DNA of 64,000 nt from Knoxdaviesia capensis (GCA_001510575.1 LNGK01000015.1:456146-520145); one strand, 5' to 3'. Counted from the first letter of the stretch, positions 47,695 to 60,100 are shown. Notes: generated from the sequence alone by a model not told the origin. Numbers and translations: made by a program.

Positions 47695-48038
47695 TATTAA
47701 ATATTAGAATAATTTATATTATATTATCCTTTATATAGCTAGAAGTTTATAATAAAGAATAAGGCTACGATAAATAGCCTAGGGAATAATAATAGACGTA
47801 ATATAGATTTACGAAGAGCCTAGTATAGGAAGGGAAGCCTTAGAAGGCATTAGGGATCTAGATAGGGGAAGCCTAGATCCTATAGGGGATAAGAAGGAAG
47901 CTTTCCCCCCATCTATTCTAGCATAGTATTTCATAGCCATCAACTACTCATCTTGTTTTTTACCCCCTACCTTTGTGAATGGTATTGACTGCAAAGTTAC
48001 GCTTCTAATTCTAACCGCTTTTCCTGTATTTTCTAACA
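47695..48038 (+). repeat. 3' LTR of the Copia element
   Basis: 344 bp, matching the 5' LTR in length and sequence. A purine tract AAGAAGGGG (47,686-47,694) directly precedes it, as expected for a polypurine tract. Its first half is RIP-converted (starts TATTAA for TGTTGA), while its last about 130 bp retain CA and TG. It is followed by the right ACGTG duplication at 48,039-48,043. Confidence 0.9.
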
Positions 48039-48109
48039 ACGTGTACCTTTTGGATACTGTATTTTTGAATTAAATAGAAAATGATAATAAATTACTTATA
48101 AAGGGAGTT

Positions 48110-48957
48110 GAAAGACGGTGGCTTATTTTTAGTAGGTGGTTATAGTGGGTGGCTTATTTTTAGTAGGTGGTTATAGTGGGTGGCTTCTTTTTAGTAGGTG
48201 GTTATAGTGGGTAACTAATATTTAGTGGGTGGTTATAGTGGGTGGTTATAGTGGGTGGCTTATTTTCAGTGGGTGGTTATAGTGGGTGGTTATAGTGGGT
48301 AGTTATAGTGGGTGGCTTATTTTTAGTGGGTGGTTATAGTGGGTGGCTTCTTTTTAGTGGGTAGTTATAGTGGGTGGCTTTTTTTTAGTGGGTAGTTATA
48401 GTGGGTGGCTTTTTTTCAGTGGGTGGTTGTAGTGGGTGGTTATAGTGGGTGGTTATAGTAGATGGCTTATTTTTAGTGGGTGGTTATAGTGGGTGGTTAT
48501 AGTGGGTGGCTTATTTTTATTAGGTGGTTATAGTGGGTGGTTATAGTGGGTAGTTATAGTGGGTGGCTTATTTTTAGTGGGTGGTTATAGTAGGTAGTTA
48601 CAGTAGGTAGTTATAGTAGGTGGCTTCTTTTTAGTGTATAGTTATAGTAGGTGGCTTCTTTTTAGTGGGTGGTTATAGTAGGTAACTAATATTTAGTAGG
48701 TGGTTATAGTAGGTAGTTATAGTAGGTAGTTATAGTAGGTAGCTTATTTTCAGTAGGTAGTTATAGTAGGGGGTTATAGTAGGTGGTTATAGTGGGTAGC
48801 TTCTTTTTAGTGGGTGGTTATAGTGGGTGGCTTCTTTTTAGTGGGTAGTTATAGTGGGTAGCTTTTTTTTAGTGGGTGGTTACAGTGGGTGGTTATAGTG
48901 GGTGGTTATAGTGGGTGGCTTCTTTTTAGTAGGTAGTTATAGTAGGTGGGTCCCTTA
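48110..48957 (+). repeat. G-rich minisatellite (GTGGGTGGTTATA family)
   Basis: About 850 bp of tandem 12-13-bp units GTGGGTGGTTATA, regularly alternating with longer units carrying GGCTTATTTTTAGTG. The + strand is almost free of C, so the array is strongly strand-biased and G-rich. Unlike its surroundings it keeps many TG dinucleotides. It lies inside the inverted-repeat element, next to a TTAGGGTTAGGG pair at 48,957-48,968. Confidence 0.88.
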
Positions 48958-48968
48958 GGGTTAGGGTT
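48957..48968 (+). repeat. Two TTAGGG units
   Basis: CTTAGGGTTAGGGTTTA at the end of the minisatellite contains two perfect telomere-type hexamers. Two units are too few to call a telomere and may be chance within G-rich DNA. Confidence 0.4.
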
Positions 48969-49319
48969 TATATTTTGTATTACTATCTTATACTAGCCTA
49001 CCTTTTATTACTAATTTTATTTTTAATTTTATTTAAGTTAAAAATAAAGTATCTAAAAGGTATACGTTTTTACTTATTTTTTAGTAGCGTGAGTCGAATT
49101 ACTTATTTTTACTATACTAAATAAGTAAAATACCTAAATTTTTCTAGGCGCGACCTCCTCCTAGCGGACTACCGTCTACCGTATAGTCGGTAGTATAGTA
49201 AGGGGGATAAGATTAATAGGTACGGGTAAATTTATAACTAGATATATATTAGTATTTAAAAGTAAATATACACCTACTAAACCCTTATTCTACCTCACTA
49301 TACTAGGATAGGTCGTTAG

Positions 49320-51475
49320 TCTTAGTAGCTAGGTTAGGTAACTAGTTATCGATAACTACGAGACTTCTAGCTTAGGTAACTACTTTCGTATCTATTAATA
49401 CTATAGGTAGAGGCTTCGTTCTAACTCTAACTAGCTTTACCGAGTCCTTTAGCTATATATCGTCCCTTAGAACGTTCCTAAAATTTAAGCCGAATCGTAC
49501 CGTAGTTTTACTTAAGGCCTTCCTTAGATACTTAGTCTAGTTCCTTCTTATGTTAGTTCTGACTAGATAGGCTCTATAAGTCACTAGCCGCCGGCTAGAC
49601 TATATAATAGTATTAGGAGATAAAATCTCCTCCTAGTCTTCTAGGTTAATAAGGCGGCTAGCTTAGGTAACTAGTTATTAATAATTAATACTCCTAGCTT
49701 AGGTAACTACTTTCGTATCTATTAATACTATAGGTAGAGGCTTTATTCTAGCTCTAGATAATCTTACTAATTATAAAGTACTAGCTTTACTAAGTCCTCT
49801 AGCTATATATCGTCCCTTAGAATATACCTGAAATTTAAGCCGATTCGTGCCGTAGTTTTACTTAAGGCCTTCCTTAGATACTTAGTCTAGTTCCTTCTTA
49901 TATTAGTTCTAACTAGATAGGCTCTATAAGTTACTAGCCGCCAGCTAGATTATATAGTAGTATTAGGAGATAAAATCTCCTCCTAGTCTTCTAGGTTAAT
50001 AAGGCGGCTAGCTTAGGTAACTAGTTATTAATAATTAATACTCCTAGCTTAGGTAACTAGAAGTACCTATAGACGGCTAGCTTAGGTAACTAGTTATTAA
50101 TAATTAACACTCCTAGCTTAGGTAACTAGGAGTACCTATAGACGGCTAGCTTAGGTAACTAGTTATTAATAACTACGAGATATCTAGCTTAGGTAACTAG
50201 AAGTTACCTATAGATAGCTGGCTTAAGTAACTAGTTATTAATAATTAACACTCCTAGCTTAGGTAACTAGGAGTACCTATAGACGGCTGGCTTAGGTAAC
50301 TAGTTATCGATAATTAAAACTCCTAGCTTAGGTAACTAGGAGTACCTATAGACGGCTAGCTTAGGTAACTAGTTATTAATAATTAATACTCCTAGCTTAG
50401 GTAACTAGGAGTACCTATAGATAGCTAGCTTAGGTAACTAGTTATTAATAACTACGAGACATCTAGCTTAGGTAACTAGAAGTTACCTATAGATAGCTAG
50501 CGTAGGTAACTAGTTATTAATAATTAATACTCCTAGCTTAGGTAACTAGAAGTTACTTATAGATAGCTAGCTTAGGTAACTAGTTATTAATAACTACGAG
50601 ATATCTAGCTTAGGTAACTAGAAGTTACTTATAGATAGCTAGCTTAGGTAACTAGTTATTAATAATTAATACTCCTAGCTTAGGTAACTAAGAGTACCTA
50701 TAGATAGCTGGCGTAGGTAACTAGTTATTAATAATTAATACTCCTAGCTTAAGTAACTAGAAGTTACCTATAAATAGCTAGCTTAGGTAACTAGTTATTA
50801 ATAACTACGAGATATCTAGCTTAGGTAACTAGAAGTTACCTATAGATAGCTAGCTTAGGTAACTAGTTATTAATAATTAATACTCCTAGCTTAGGCAACT
50901 AGGAGTACCTATAGACGGCTGGCTTAGGTAACTAGTTATCGATAATTAAAACTCCTAGCTTAGGTAACTAGGAGTTACTTATAGATGGCTAACTTAGGTA
51001 ACTAGTTATTAATAATTAACACTCCTAGCTTAGGTAACTAGGAGTACCTATAGACGGCTAGCTTAGGTAACTAGTTATCGATAATTAAAACTCCTAGCTT
51101 AAGCAACTAGGAGTACCTATAGACGGCTAGCTTAGGTAACTAGTTATTAATAATTAACACTCCTAGCTTAAGTAACTAGAAGTTACCTATAGATAGCTAG
51201 CTTAGGTAACTAGTTATTAATAACTGCGAGATATCTAGCTTAGGTAACTAGAAGTTACCTATAGATAGCTAGCTTAAGTAACTAGTTATTAATAATTAAC
51301 ACTCCTAGCTTAGGTAACTAGGAGTACCTATAGATAGCTGGCGTAGGTAACTAGTTATTAATAATTAATACTCCTAGCTTAGGTAACTAGAAGTTACCTA
51401 TAAATAGCTAGCTTAGGTAACTAGTTATTAATAACTACGAGATATCTAGCTTAGGTAACTAGAAGTTACCTTATG
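49320..51475 (+). repeat. Tandem array with AGCTTAGGTAACTAG core
   Basis: Two near-copies of about 345 bp (49,330-49,675 and 49,676-50,020) lead into a dense array from about 50,010. Units are about 68-72 bp and built from AGCTTAGGTAACTAGTTATT and CTCCTAGCTTAGGTAACTAG, with linkers GGAGTACCTATAGACGGCTG or AAGTTACCTATAGATAG. TAACTAGTTA is palindromic, so each unit can fold back on itself. TG and CA are rare. The array stops at about 51,475. Confidence 0.85.
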
Positions 51476-51610
51476 ATTCCTAAATATATAGTCTAAAGGA
51501 CTAATAAATAAGTTACAATTATAAGGCACGTATAGAGAAATATATATAAAAGGAAGCTTAGATTTTTTCTATCTTAAGATATTTCCTATAAAAGCGCGGT
51601 AGATATCTGC

Positions 51611-52613
51611 CTTTTATAGGTCTTTTACTAGCTCTTTAAGGTATTTATATATATATAGATATATACTTAAATACTTACCGCTAGGTAGTATCTATATATA
51701 TTAGTATACGTTTATACGTAATTATAATATACTCTAACCTATTAGGGATCTATAAGATCCCCTTTCTTAACTAGATCGTCCGCGATCTACCTTTAACTAG
51801 TAAAGGATATTAAAAGGACTTCCCTTTATATAATTTTATACTCGTACTATAAGCGGTTTTTAATTATTTTTATATTTTTCTAGGGGTCCTCTTTTTTATC
51901 CTTTTCGACTTTTCTAAGCGTATAGAAAGAAATATAATATAAAGCGAGTCTAAATAGTAGTTAGATAAGAATAATAATAATAATCGATAGGAAAATAGGT
52001 ATCTAGTATAATAAAGGGGAACTTCCTATTTATAGCGTTTTAGGTAGCTATAGGTACCGTTTTATCTATCTAACGATATAAATACCTTAGTATTAGATAG
52101 TATTAGGGGGGATTANCCTTTTATAGGTCTTTTACTAGCTCTTTAAGGTATTTATATATATATAGATATATACTTAAATACTTACCGCTAGGTAGTATCT
52201 ATATATATTAGTATACGTTTATACGTAATTATAATATACTCTAACCTATTAGGGATCTATAAGATCCCCTTTCTTAACTAGATCGTCCGCGATCTACCTT
52301 TAACTAGTAAAGGATATTAAAAGGACTTCCCTTTATATAATTTTATACTCGTACTATAAGCGGTTTTTAATTATTTTTATATTTTTCTAGGGGTCCTCTT
52401 TTTTATCCTTTTCGACTTTTCTAAGCGTATAGAAAGAAATATAATATAAAGCGAGTCTAAATAGTAGTTAGATAAGAATAATAATAATAATCGATAGGAA
52501 AATAGGTATCTAGTATAATAAAGGGGAACTTCCTATTTATAGCGTTTTAGGTAGCTATAGGTACCGGTTTATCCGTCTAACGACGTAAATACCTTAGTAT
52601 TAGATAATATTAG
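51611..52613 (+). repeat. Direct duplication of about 0.5 kb around a single N
   Basis: The block from CCTTTTATAGGTCTTTTACT at 51,611 to about 52,115 repeats from 52,117 to about 52,613 almost without change. The two meet at one undetermined base (52,116). Differences are confined to the last about 60 bp and are C/T or G/A (for example TATCTATCTAACGATA versus TATCCGTCTAACGACG). Either a young tandem duplication or an assembly overlap that was not merged. Confidence 0.7.
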
Positions 52614-54480
52614 GCGGGATTAAGAATACTATGACGCCTAATCGGATAGTAACGGCCTATACTATACTATATAGGTAGCGATTACGTAACTCGTCTACCT
52701 ATTATTAGTTAATATAGGCGGGCGCTACGCTAGGGAATTAGGCTATAAAGGTAACGGGGACTGGGGCGTTAGGGAAAGGGGGTACTATTACGATAGTAGT
52801 AGCTACTATTAGTATAGCTATTAGCGTAAATACTAGTATTACCGGTATAACGGCGGCTCTACCGGCTAGTATTAGTACTATAACGGCTAGTATAACGGGT
52901 ACTACTACTAGCGGAGTAAGTACTAGCGGGGGTCCTCCCTTAATAGTATTAATTTCGGCGGCCTCGGTAGCCGAAAAGAGAGGTAATAGGTATACCGAGG
53001 TTAGGGCTAGCGCTAAAGCCGTACGCCGTAGGCGTATAATAGTCGGTTAAATAGGTGCGAGGTATCCCTTAAAGGTATATTAGATAGCTACTATATTAAT
53101 AAAACGGCTTACGTTATTAAATTCCGCGCTATTTAACTTCCGATTAGCGGCCGTAAAGTCCCTATTATAGACGAGTATATATTTAGCTACGGCGATATCC
53201 CGTAGCGCTCGGGTTTATATACTTAGCGTATTAATCTAGTTCTTATTAATATCTATAAAGGTATCTATTTCGGCCGATATATTACTAGGTACCTAGTAAT
53301 TAGCCTAATAGTTATAGTATTTAGTATAAGTATTCTATACGACGTTATTAATAACGTATCGATAGTAGAGAATACCTAGGTATTCGATACGTCTTAGTAC
53401 GTATCGGGTATACGGAATCGGCTCGATAACTCTAACTATAGTAGTAATACGCGGTACGTTCGTAGCGGGAGTAGCGGTAAAGGGAATAGCGGCTATAGTA
53501 AGTAATAGGGTATTATTAGCGTTATTATTATTATTATTAGTAGGCTATTAAGGGATATTATTATCGTTTATAGTATAAATAGTAGGCTTAGTAAGTAGAA
53601 TAGCTATTAATAGTGCTAGTAATAGAAAGGATAGATAGGAAAGAGATAGTAGTAATAAGAGAGATAAAGAACTATCTAATTCTAAATCGTTTATAGCTAG
53701 AGATCGCTAGCTTCTTATACTTCTTCGTTAGTCGTATAACTATTCGTTTCTTTATTTATTATAAATAGGAAAGAATTTAGCTTTTTATCGTAAAAGGTAA
53801 GGTTATTACGGCGTTTATCGTACTATAGTAGTCCTTCTATTAGCTAATATAGTCCTAATAGCTATTAAACTAGGTAGTTACTAAGAAAAGCGGGTCCCGG
53901 AGGGCGGAAGGGATAGCTAGATAAAGGACGTTTAGGTTAGTCGCGGTATTTAGAATATTATACTATAGCGGTATTATACTATTTAGTTATTAGATAGTAT
54001 AATTAGCACCTCCTTCCCCTCCCTTCGTCGTACGAATATAGGAAAGGGCGATAGTTAGCCGTATAAATATAGGTAGCTAGCGTAAAGCGCGGGAATTAGG
54101 AATAAAGAAAAGAAGAAAAAAAAAAATAGTATATAGGCGTAGCGGTAAGTCTAGAGCGTTCTATTAATTATTAATATAGTAAAATAAGTTAAAAATAAGG
54201 AAATATACGGGAAAAAATCGGAAAAAGTATATAAAAGGCGGAATATTAATAGTAATAGTAGTAAAATAAAAAAAGAATAATAAAAGAAAAATTCTAAAAA
54301 GGGAAAATAGTATAGCTTAATAATAAGGCGTAACTAAAATAAAAATAGAATAAAGGAAATTAGGATATAGATAGAATTAGGATATAAATAGGGGATAACT
54401 ATAAAACGAATATTATAAAGGAAAAGTAAAATAATAAATAAAAAACGAAAAAGGAAAGAAATAGTATAGGGTAAGGTAAC
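52614..54480. other. RIP-affected sequence of unknown identity
   Basis: TA-rich, nearly CA/TG-free. The + strand at 52,790-53,040 reads as Thr/Ser/Ile-rich low complexity. The segment 54,110-54,480 is very A-rich. No recognisable domain, LTR or terminal repeat was found. It lies downstream of the Gypsy integrase and may contain that element's 3' end. Confidence 0.35.
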
Positions 54481-56452
54481 TATCTACTAATAGATAATAG
54501 ACGCTTACGATCTAGCTCGAGTAAGCGATGACTAGTATATTAAAGGCTACGAATAGGCTAGCTATCCTCGACGTACGCTAGGAATAGGTTAAACCTATTA
54601 TAGCGTTTATCGAGCCGATAACCGCCTAGTAACTCTAGAATATAGGTATTACCCTAGTAAACGTTAATAATAAGCTACGGTCTATCGTAGAATAACTCGT
54701 ATTTATATTTTTACGGTCGATATCGTAACGTCTAGTCGCCTTTACCGAAAATACGATACGTAGCCTTATCGTTTTATAATATAGTACGGATATATATTTA
54801 GTATACCTTTACGGAGTTAGATAATAGGCGAACGGTCTTAAATAACTATCTTTCGCGAGCTAAATCTTACTAGGAGGCGATAACTTTATCTATAATAGGC
54901 TCCCGTTCGTACGGCGTAGTAATATAGGTAGCGCTATTATAGGGCTCGGTACCGAAAAGTAGGTAATACGGGGAAAAGCTACTTATTTACGGTCTATTTA
55001 AGTAGATACGTATAGCTTTAGGAATAATTATTAACTAATCGATATCTTCTCGGTTTTTAGTATTAGCGCCGGCTAGATGGCTAGCGATATACTTAATTTA
55101 CCCGTTAAAGCGCTTAACTTAGCTATTCGTCCGTAGATAGTATATCGTTATACGATACTATTATATAAGGGGGTTATAGTTAGTAAGGAGGGTCCTAAAT
55201 TTATTAGAATTAAAGGGGGTACTATTATCGGTAATAATCTCGACTAGCGGTCCGAATACTACGTAAATACGTACTACTAGTAACTTCGTAGTAGCTAAGG
55301 TACTATTACGAGGGTCTATAGCTACTATAGCGTAGCCGGTAGTATACTCGACTACCGTTAATAGCTATATCCGTTTACTATTAATAATAAAACGGCTAGT
55401 AAAGTCTATTCCCTAGCGTACTAATAGTCGTATAGTTAGTATCGGTCGTAGCGATTCCGTTACTTCGGAAGGCTTTTATAGTAATTAATATTCTATATAC
55501 CGTCGAACGGCCTTATTCGTAGCTAAAATTAAGTTAGGATACTATACTCGTTTAGCTAATAGCGTATATAAGGTACTAACGCGCGTATAGCCTTCTAGCT
55601 TATAGACCTTAATAGCTTCTAAAACGGAGGCCTCGTACGTTAGTATCTTTATTAAGATATAGTTAATAACGGTATATACTTCGCTATAAAAGATAGCGAA
55701 ATAGTCCTAAACGAAGGTCGAAGGGATATAATAAGGGAGTAGATAGCTATTCTCTAGGTAGTTAATAATATCCTAGACGTCGTGCTATCTAAGGTAGTCT
55801 AACTTCTTAATATTAGGGGCGATTAACGTATCGTTCGTAGGTTATTCGGTATTTATAGTATTACTCGGAGGCTATTCGGCGTCGTTTTACGGTGGTCGCG
55901 CCGGTAGACGTATCTTAAATTATTAGTTCGGTAGTCTAGGGGTCTCGTTATTAGTAGTAGGAAAGGTAGAGGTCTCGTTATTAGTAGTGGGAAAGGCGTC
56001 GGTTAACGTGTTATTATTATTCGTTTCGTACCCTTCCTCCTTATTTATTACGAGCGCTATATCTATACGCAGCCGTAATAACTAATTAGCTAAAATATTA
56101 GCCTTACTAGATCGGTAGTAAATACGTACGCTATAATATACGATTATATCGAGAAATCGTAATATTCTAGCTAGCTATTCCTACTTAGTAGTAAAAAGGC
56201 GTAGGGTTTCGTAGTCGGTAATAATAGTAATCTCCGTAGCTTCTAACTAGCTCCTCTAATACTATAATAATATAATAACGGTAAGTATTTCTCTCTCTTA
56301 GGTACTATATCGCTACTAGGTCTTCGATAAAACGGCGCTAAAGTACGTAACTAGGCGTAAAACGCTACGTTTATTATTAGAATCGCGCTATAGTTAGAAT
56401 AACGTAGTACCGACGGTATAATTAGAAGCGTTAGTCTCGAGCACCGATAGGA
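54480..56452 (-). pseudogene. Degraded Ty3/Gypsy pol fragment (RNase H and integrase)
   Basis: On the minus strand, 56,452-56,230 reads like a Gypsy RNase H: LETNASNYTVGTTL, VTYFSAVLSK and EREILTVIILL. Downstream, 55,470-55,060 reads like integrase: IDFTSRF, VVEYTTGYAIVAIDPRN, ITDNSTPFNSNKF and a mutated ERFNGQIK. RNase H before integrase is the Gypsy order. Stops are TAA and TAG. The reverse transcriptase that should precede RNase H is missing because copy B of the large element begins exactly there. No LTR was located. Confidence 0.7.
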
Positions 56453-56699
56453 GTATAGCACCCATTCTACAGCGTCCAGGGCCCCCCCGCCTATATAAAA
56501 ATTTACCCGGCCTAGCTATTTTAACTAGCTATTTCGAGCGAACGGGCCAGGGCCCCCCGTCTAGGGCCCTACTAATTCGCTCGAAATAGTAAGCATCCTT
56601 CTAGCTACAGGGCATATTAGTGTGGCTAAACCGTCTAGGGCCCTACTAATTCGCTCGAAATAGCAAGCATCCTTCTAGCTATAGGGCATACTAGTATAG

Positions 56700-59600
56700 C
56701 TAAATATACGGGCTCGTTCGAGCGAAATAGCTAGTAGAAATAGCTAGTGTAGCTATATATACGGGCTCATTCGAGTAAACTAGCTAGTAGAAATAGCTAG
56801 TGCTAGCTTATTCGAATAAACTAGCTAGTAGAAATAGCTAGTGCTAGCTCGTTCGAGCGGAATAGCTAGTGGAAATAGCTAGTGCTAGCTCGTTCGAGTA
56901 AAATAGCTAGCGTAGCTAAATACGCGGGCTCGTTCGAGCGAAATAGCTAGAGTAGCTATATATACGGGCTTATTTAAATAAAATAGCTAATAGAAATAGC
57001 TAGTATAACTATATATACGGGCTTATTCGAGTAAACTAGCTAGTAGAAATAGCCGAGTAGCTATATATACGGGCTTATTTAAATAAAATAACTAGTAGAA
57101 ATAGCTAATATAACTATATATACGGGCTTATTCGAGTGAACTAGCTAGTAGAAATAGCCGAGTAGCTATATATACGGGCTCGTTTAAATAAAATAGCTAG
57201 TAGAAATAGCTAGTATAACTATATATACGGGGTTATTCGAGTAAACTAGCTAGTAGAAATAGCTAGTGCTAGCTCGTTCGAGCGAAATAGCTAGTAGAAA
57301 TAGCTAGTGCTGGCTCGTTCGAGTGAACTAGCTAGTGGAAACAGCTAGTATAGCTATATATACGGGCTCATTCGAGTAAACTAGCTAGTAGAAATAGCTA
57401 GTGCTAGCTCATTCGAGTAAACCAGCTAGTAGAAATAGCTAGTACTAGCTTATTCGAGTGAACTAGTTAGTAGAAATAGCCGAGTGGCTACACATACGGG
57501 CTCGTTTAAATAAAATAGCTAGTAGAAATAGCTAGTATAACTATATATACGGGGTTATTCGAGTAAACTAGCTAGTAGAAACAGCTAGTACTAGCTCGTT
57601 CGAGCGAAATAGCTAGTAGAAATAGCTAGTACTAGCTCGTTCGAGTAAACTAGCTAGTAGAAATAGCTAGTATAGCTATATATACGGGCTCATTCGAGTG
57701 AACTAGCTAGTAGAAATAGCTAGTACTAGCTCATTCGAGTAAACTAGCTAGTAGAAACAGCTAGTCTAGCTGCACATGCGGGCTCATTCGAGTGAACCAG
57801 CCAGTGGAAATAGCTAGTGCTAGCTCGTTCGAGCGAAACAGCTAGTAGAAACAGCTAGTACTAGCTCGTTCGAGCGAAATAGCCAGTGGAAACAGCTAGT
57901 GCTGGCTCGTTCGAGCGAAACAGCTAGTGGAAATAGCCAGTGCTAGCTCGTTCGAGCGAAATAGCCAGTAGAAATAGCCAGTGCTAGCTCGTTCGAGCGA
58001 AACAGCTAGTAGAAACAGCCAGTGCTAGCTCGTTCGAGCGAACTAGCTAGTAGAAATAGCTAGTGCTAGCTCGTTCGAGCGAAATAGCTAGTAGAAATAG
58101 CTAGTACTAGCTCGTTCGAGTAAAATAGCTAGTAGAAATAGCTAGTGCTAGCTCGTTCGAGTAAACTAGCTAGTAGAAATAGCTAGTGCTAGCTCGTTCG
58201 AGTAAACTAGCTAGTAGAAATAGCTAGTACTAGCTCGTTCGAGCGAAATAGCTAGTAGAAATAGCTAGTACTAGCTCGTTCGAGTAAACTAGCTAGTAGA
58301 AATAGCTAGTACTAGCTCGTTCGAGTAAACCAGCTAGTAGAAATAACTAGTGCTAGCTCGTTTAAGCGAAATAGCTAGTAGAAATAGCTAGTGCTAGCTC
58401 GTTCGAGTAAACTAGCTAGTAGAAATAGCTAGTACTAACTCGTTCGAGCGAACTAGCTAGTAGAAATAGCTAGTACTAGCTCGTTCGAGCGAACTAGCTA
58501 GTAGAAATAGCTAGTATTAGCTCGTTTAAGCGAAATAGCTAGTAGAAATAGCTAGTATAGCTATATATACGGCCTTATTCGAGTGAACTAGCTAGTAGAA
58601 ATAGCTAATGCTAGCTCGTTCGAGCTAAATAGCTAGTAGAAATAGCTAGTAGAAATAGCTAGTGCTAGCTCGTTCGAGCGAAATAGCTAGTAGAAACAGC
58701 TAGTATAGCTATATATACGGGCTCATTCGAGTAAACTAGCTAGTAGAAATAGCTAATACTAGCTCGTTCGAGTAAACTAGTTAGTAGAAATAGCCGAGTA
58801 GCTATATATGCGGGCTCGTTTAAATAAAACAGCTAGTAGAAATAGCTAGTGTAGCTATATATACGGGCTTATTCGAGTGAACTAGCTAGTAGAAATAGCT
58901 AATACTAGCTCGTTCGAGCGAACTAGCTAGTGGAAATAGCTAGTGCTAGCTCGTTCGAGCGAAATAGCTAGTAGAAATAGCTAGTACTAGCTCGTTCGAG
59001 TAAACTAGCTAGTAGAAATAGCTAGTACTAGCTCGTTCGAGTAAACTAGCTAGTAGAAATAGCTAGTGCTAGCTCGTTCGAGTAAACTAGCTAGTCGAAA
59101 TAGCTAGTGCTAGCTCGTTCGAGCGAAATAGCTAGTAGAAATAGCTAGTACTAGCTCGTTCGAGTAAACTAGCTAGTAGAAATAGCTAATACTAGCTCGT
59201 TCGAGTGAACTAGCTAGTAGAAATAGCTAGTGCTAGCTCGTTCGAGCGAAATAGCTAGTGGAAATAGCTAGTACTAGCTCGTTCGAGTAAACTAGCTAGT
59301 AGAAATAGCTAGTGCTAGCTCGTTCGAGCGAAATAGCTAGTAGAAATAGCTAGTACTAGCTCGTTTAAGCGAACTAGCTAGTAGAAATAGCTAGTACTAG
59401 CTCGTTCGAGCGAAATAGCTAGTAGAAATAGCTAGTGTGGCTACACATACGGCCTTATTCGAGTAAACTAGCTAGTAGAAATAGCTAATACTAGCTCGTT
59501 CGAGCTAAATAGCTAGTAGAAATAGCTAGTAGAAATAGCTAGTACTAGCTCGTTCGAGCGAAATAGCTAGTGGAAATAGCTAGTATAGCTATATATACGG

Positions 59601-60100
59601 GCTTATTCGAGTGAACTAGCTAGTAGAAATAGCTAATACTAGCTCGTTTAAGCGAAATAGCTAGTAGAAATAGCTAGTGCTAGCTCGTTCGAGCGAAATA
59701 GCTAGTAGAAACAGCTAGTGCTGGCTCGTTCGAGTGAAACAGCTAGTGGAAACAGCCAGTGCTAGCTCGTTCGAGTGAAATAGCCAGCGTAGCTGAACAC
59801 GCGGGCTCATTCGAGTAAACCAGCTAGTGGAAATAGCTAGTGCTAGCTCGTTCGAGCGAAACAACTAGTAGAAACAGCTAGTGCTAGCTCGTTCGAGCGA
59901 AACAGCCAGTAGAAACAGCTAGTACTAGCTCGTTCGAGCGAAACAGCTAGTGGAAATAGCTAGTGCTAGCTCGTTCGAGTGAAACAGCTAGTCTAGCTAC
60001 ACATACTAGCTCATTCGAGTAAACTAGCTAGTAGAAATAGCTAGTACTAGCTCGTTCGAGCGAAATAGCTAGTAGAAATAGCTAGTGCTAGCTCGTTCTA
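56700..60100 (+). repeat. 41/53-bp satellite array in element copy B
   Basis: Same unit family as in copy A (AGCTCGTTCGAGCGAAATAG with AGCTAGTAGAAATAGCTAGT). The plain 41-bp unit dominates from 57,800 to 59,400, and a distinct variant with AGCCGAGTAGCTATATATACG appears near 57,050-57,500. CA and TG are noticeably more frequent in 57,720-58,030 and 59,700-60,000 than at the ends. Confidence 0.9.

Larger units (their letters stand above)
42241..49222 (+). mobile_element. Terminal-inverted-repeat element interrupted by a Copia retrotransposon
   Basis: The sequence from about 42,241 to 42,394 and, after the Copia insertion, 48,044 to about 48,085 is the inverted complement of about 49,028-49,222. 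Matching features include TAGAAAAATTTAGGTATTTT against its complement and TACCTTTTGGATACTGTATT against AAAGTATCTAAAAGGTA. Mismatches are mostly C/T or G/A. Removing the 5,649-bp insertion leaves an element of about 1.33 kb with arms near 190 bp and a G-rich minisatellite between. No transposase frame is present, so it is probably non-autonomous. Its own target duplication was not identified. Confidence 0.65.

Noticed and set aside
48957..48968. True telomere end
   Set aside because: Only two TTAGGG units occur, internal to the window and next to a G-rich minisatellite.
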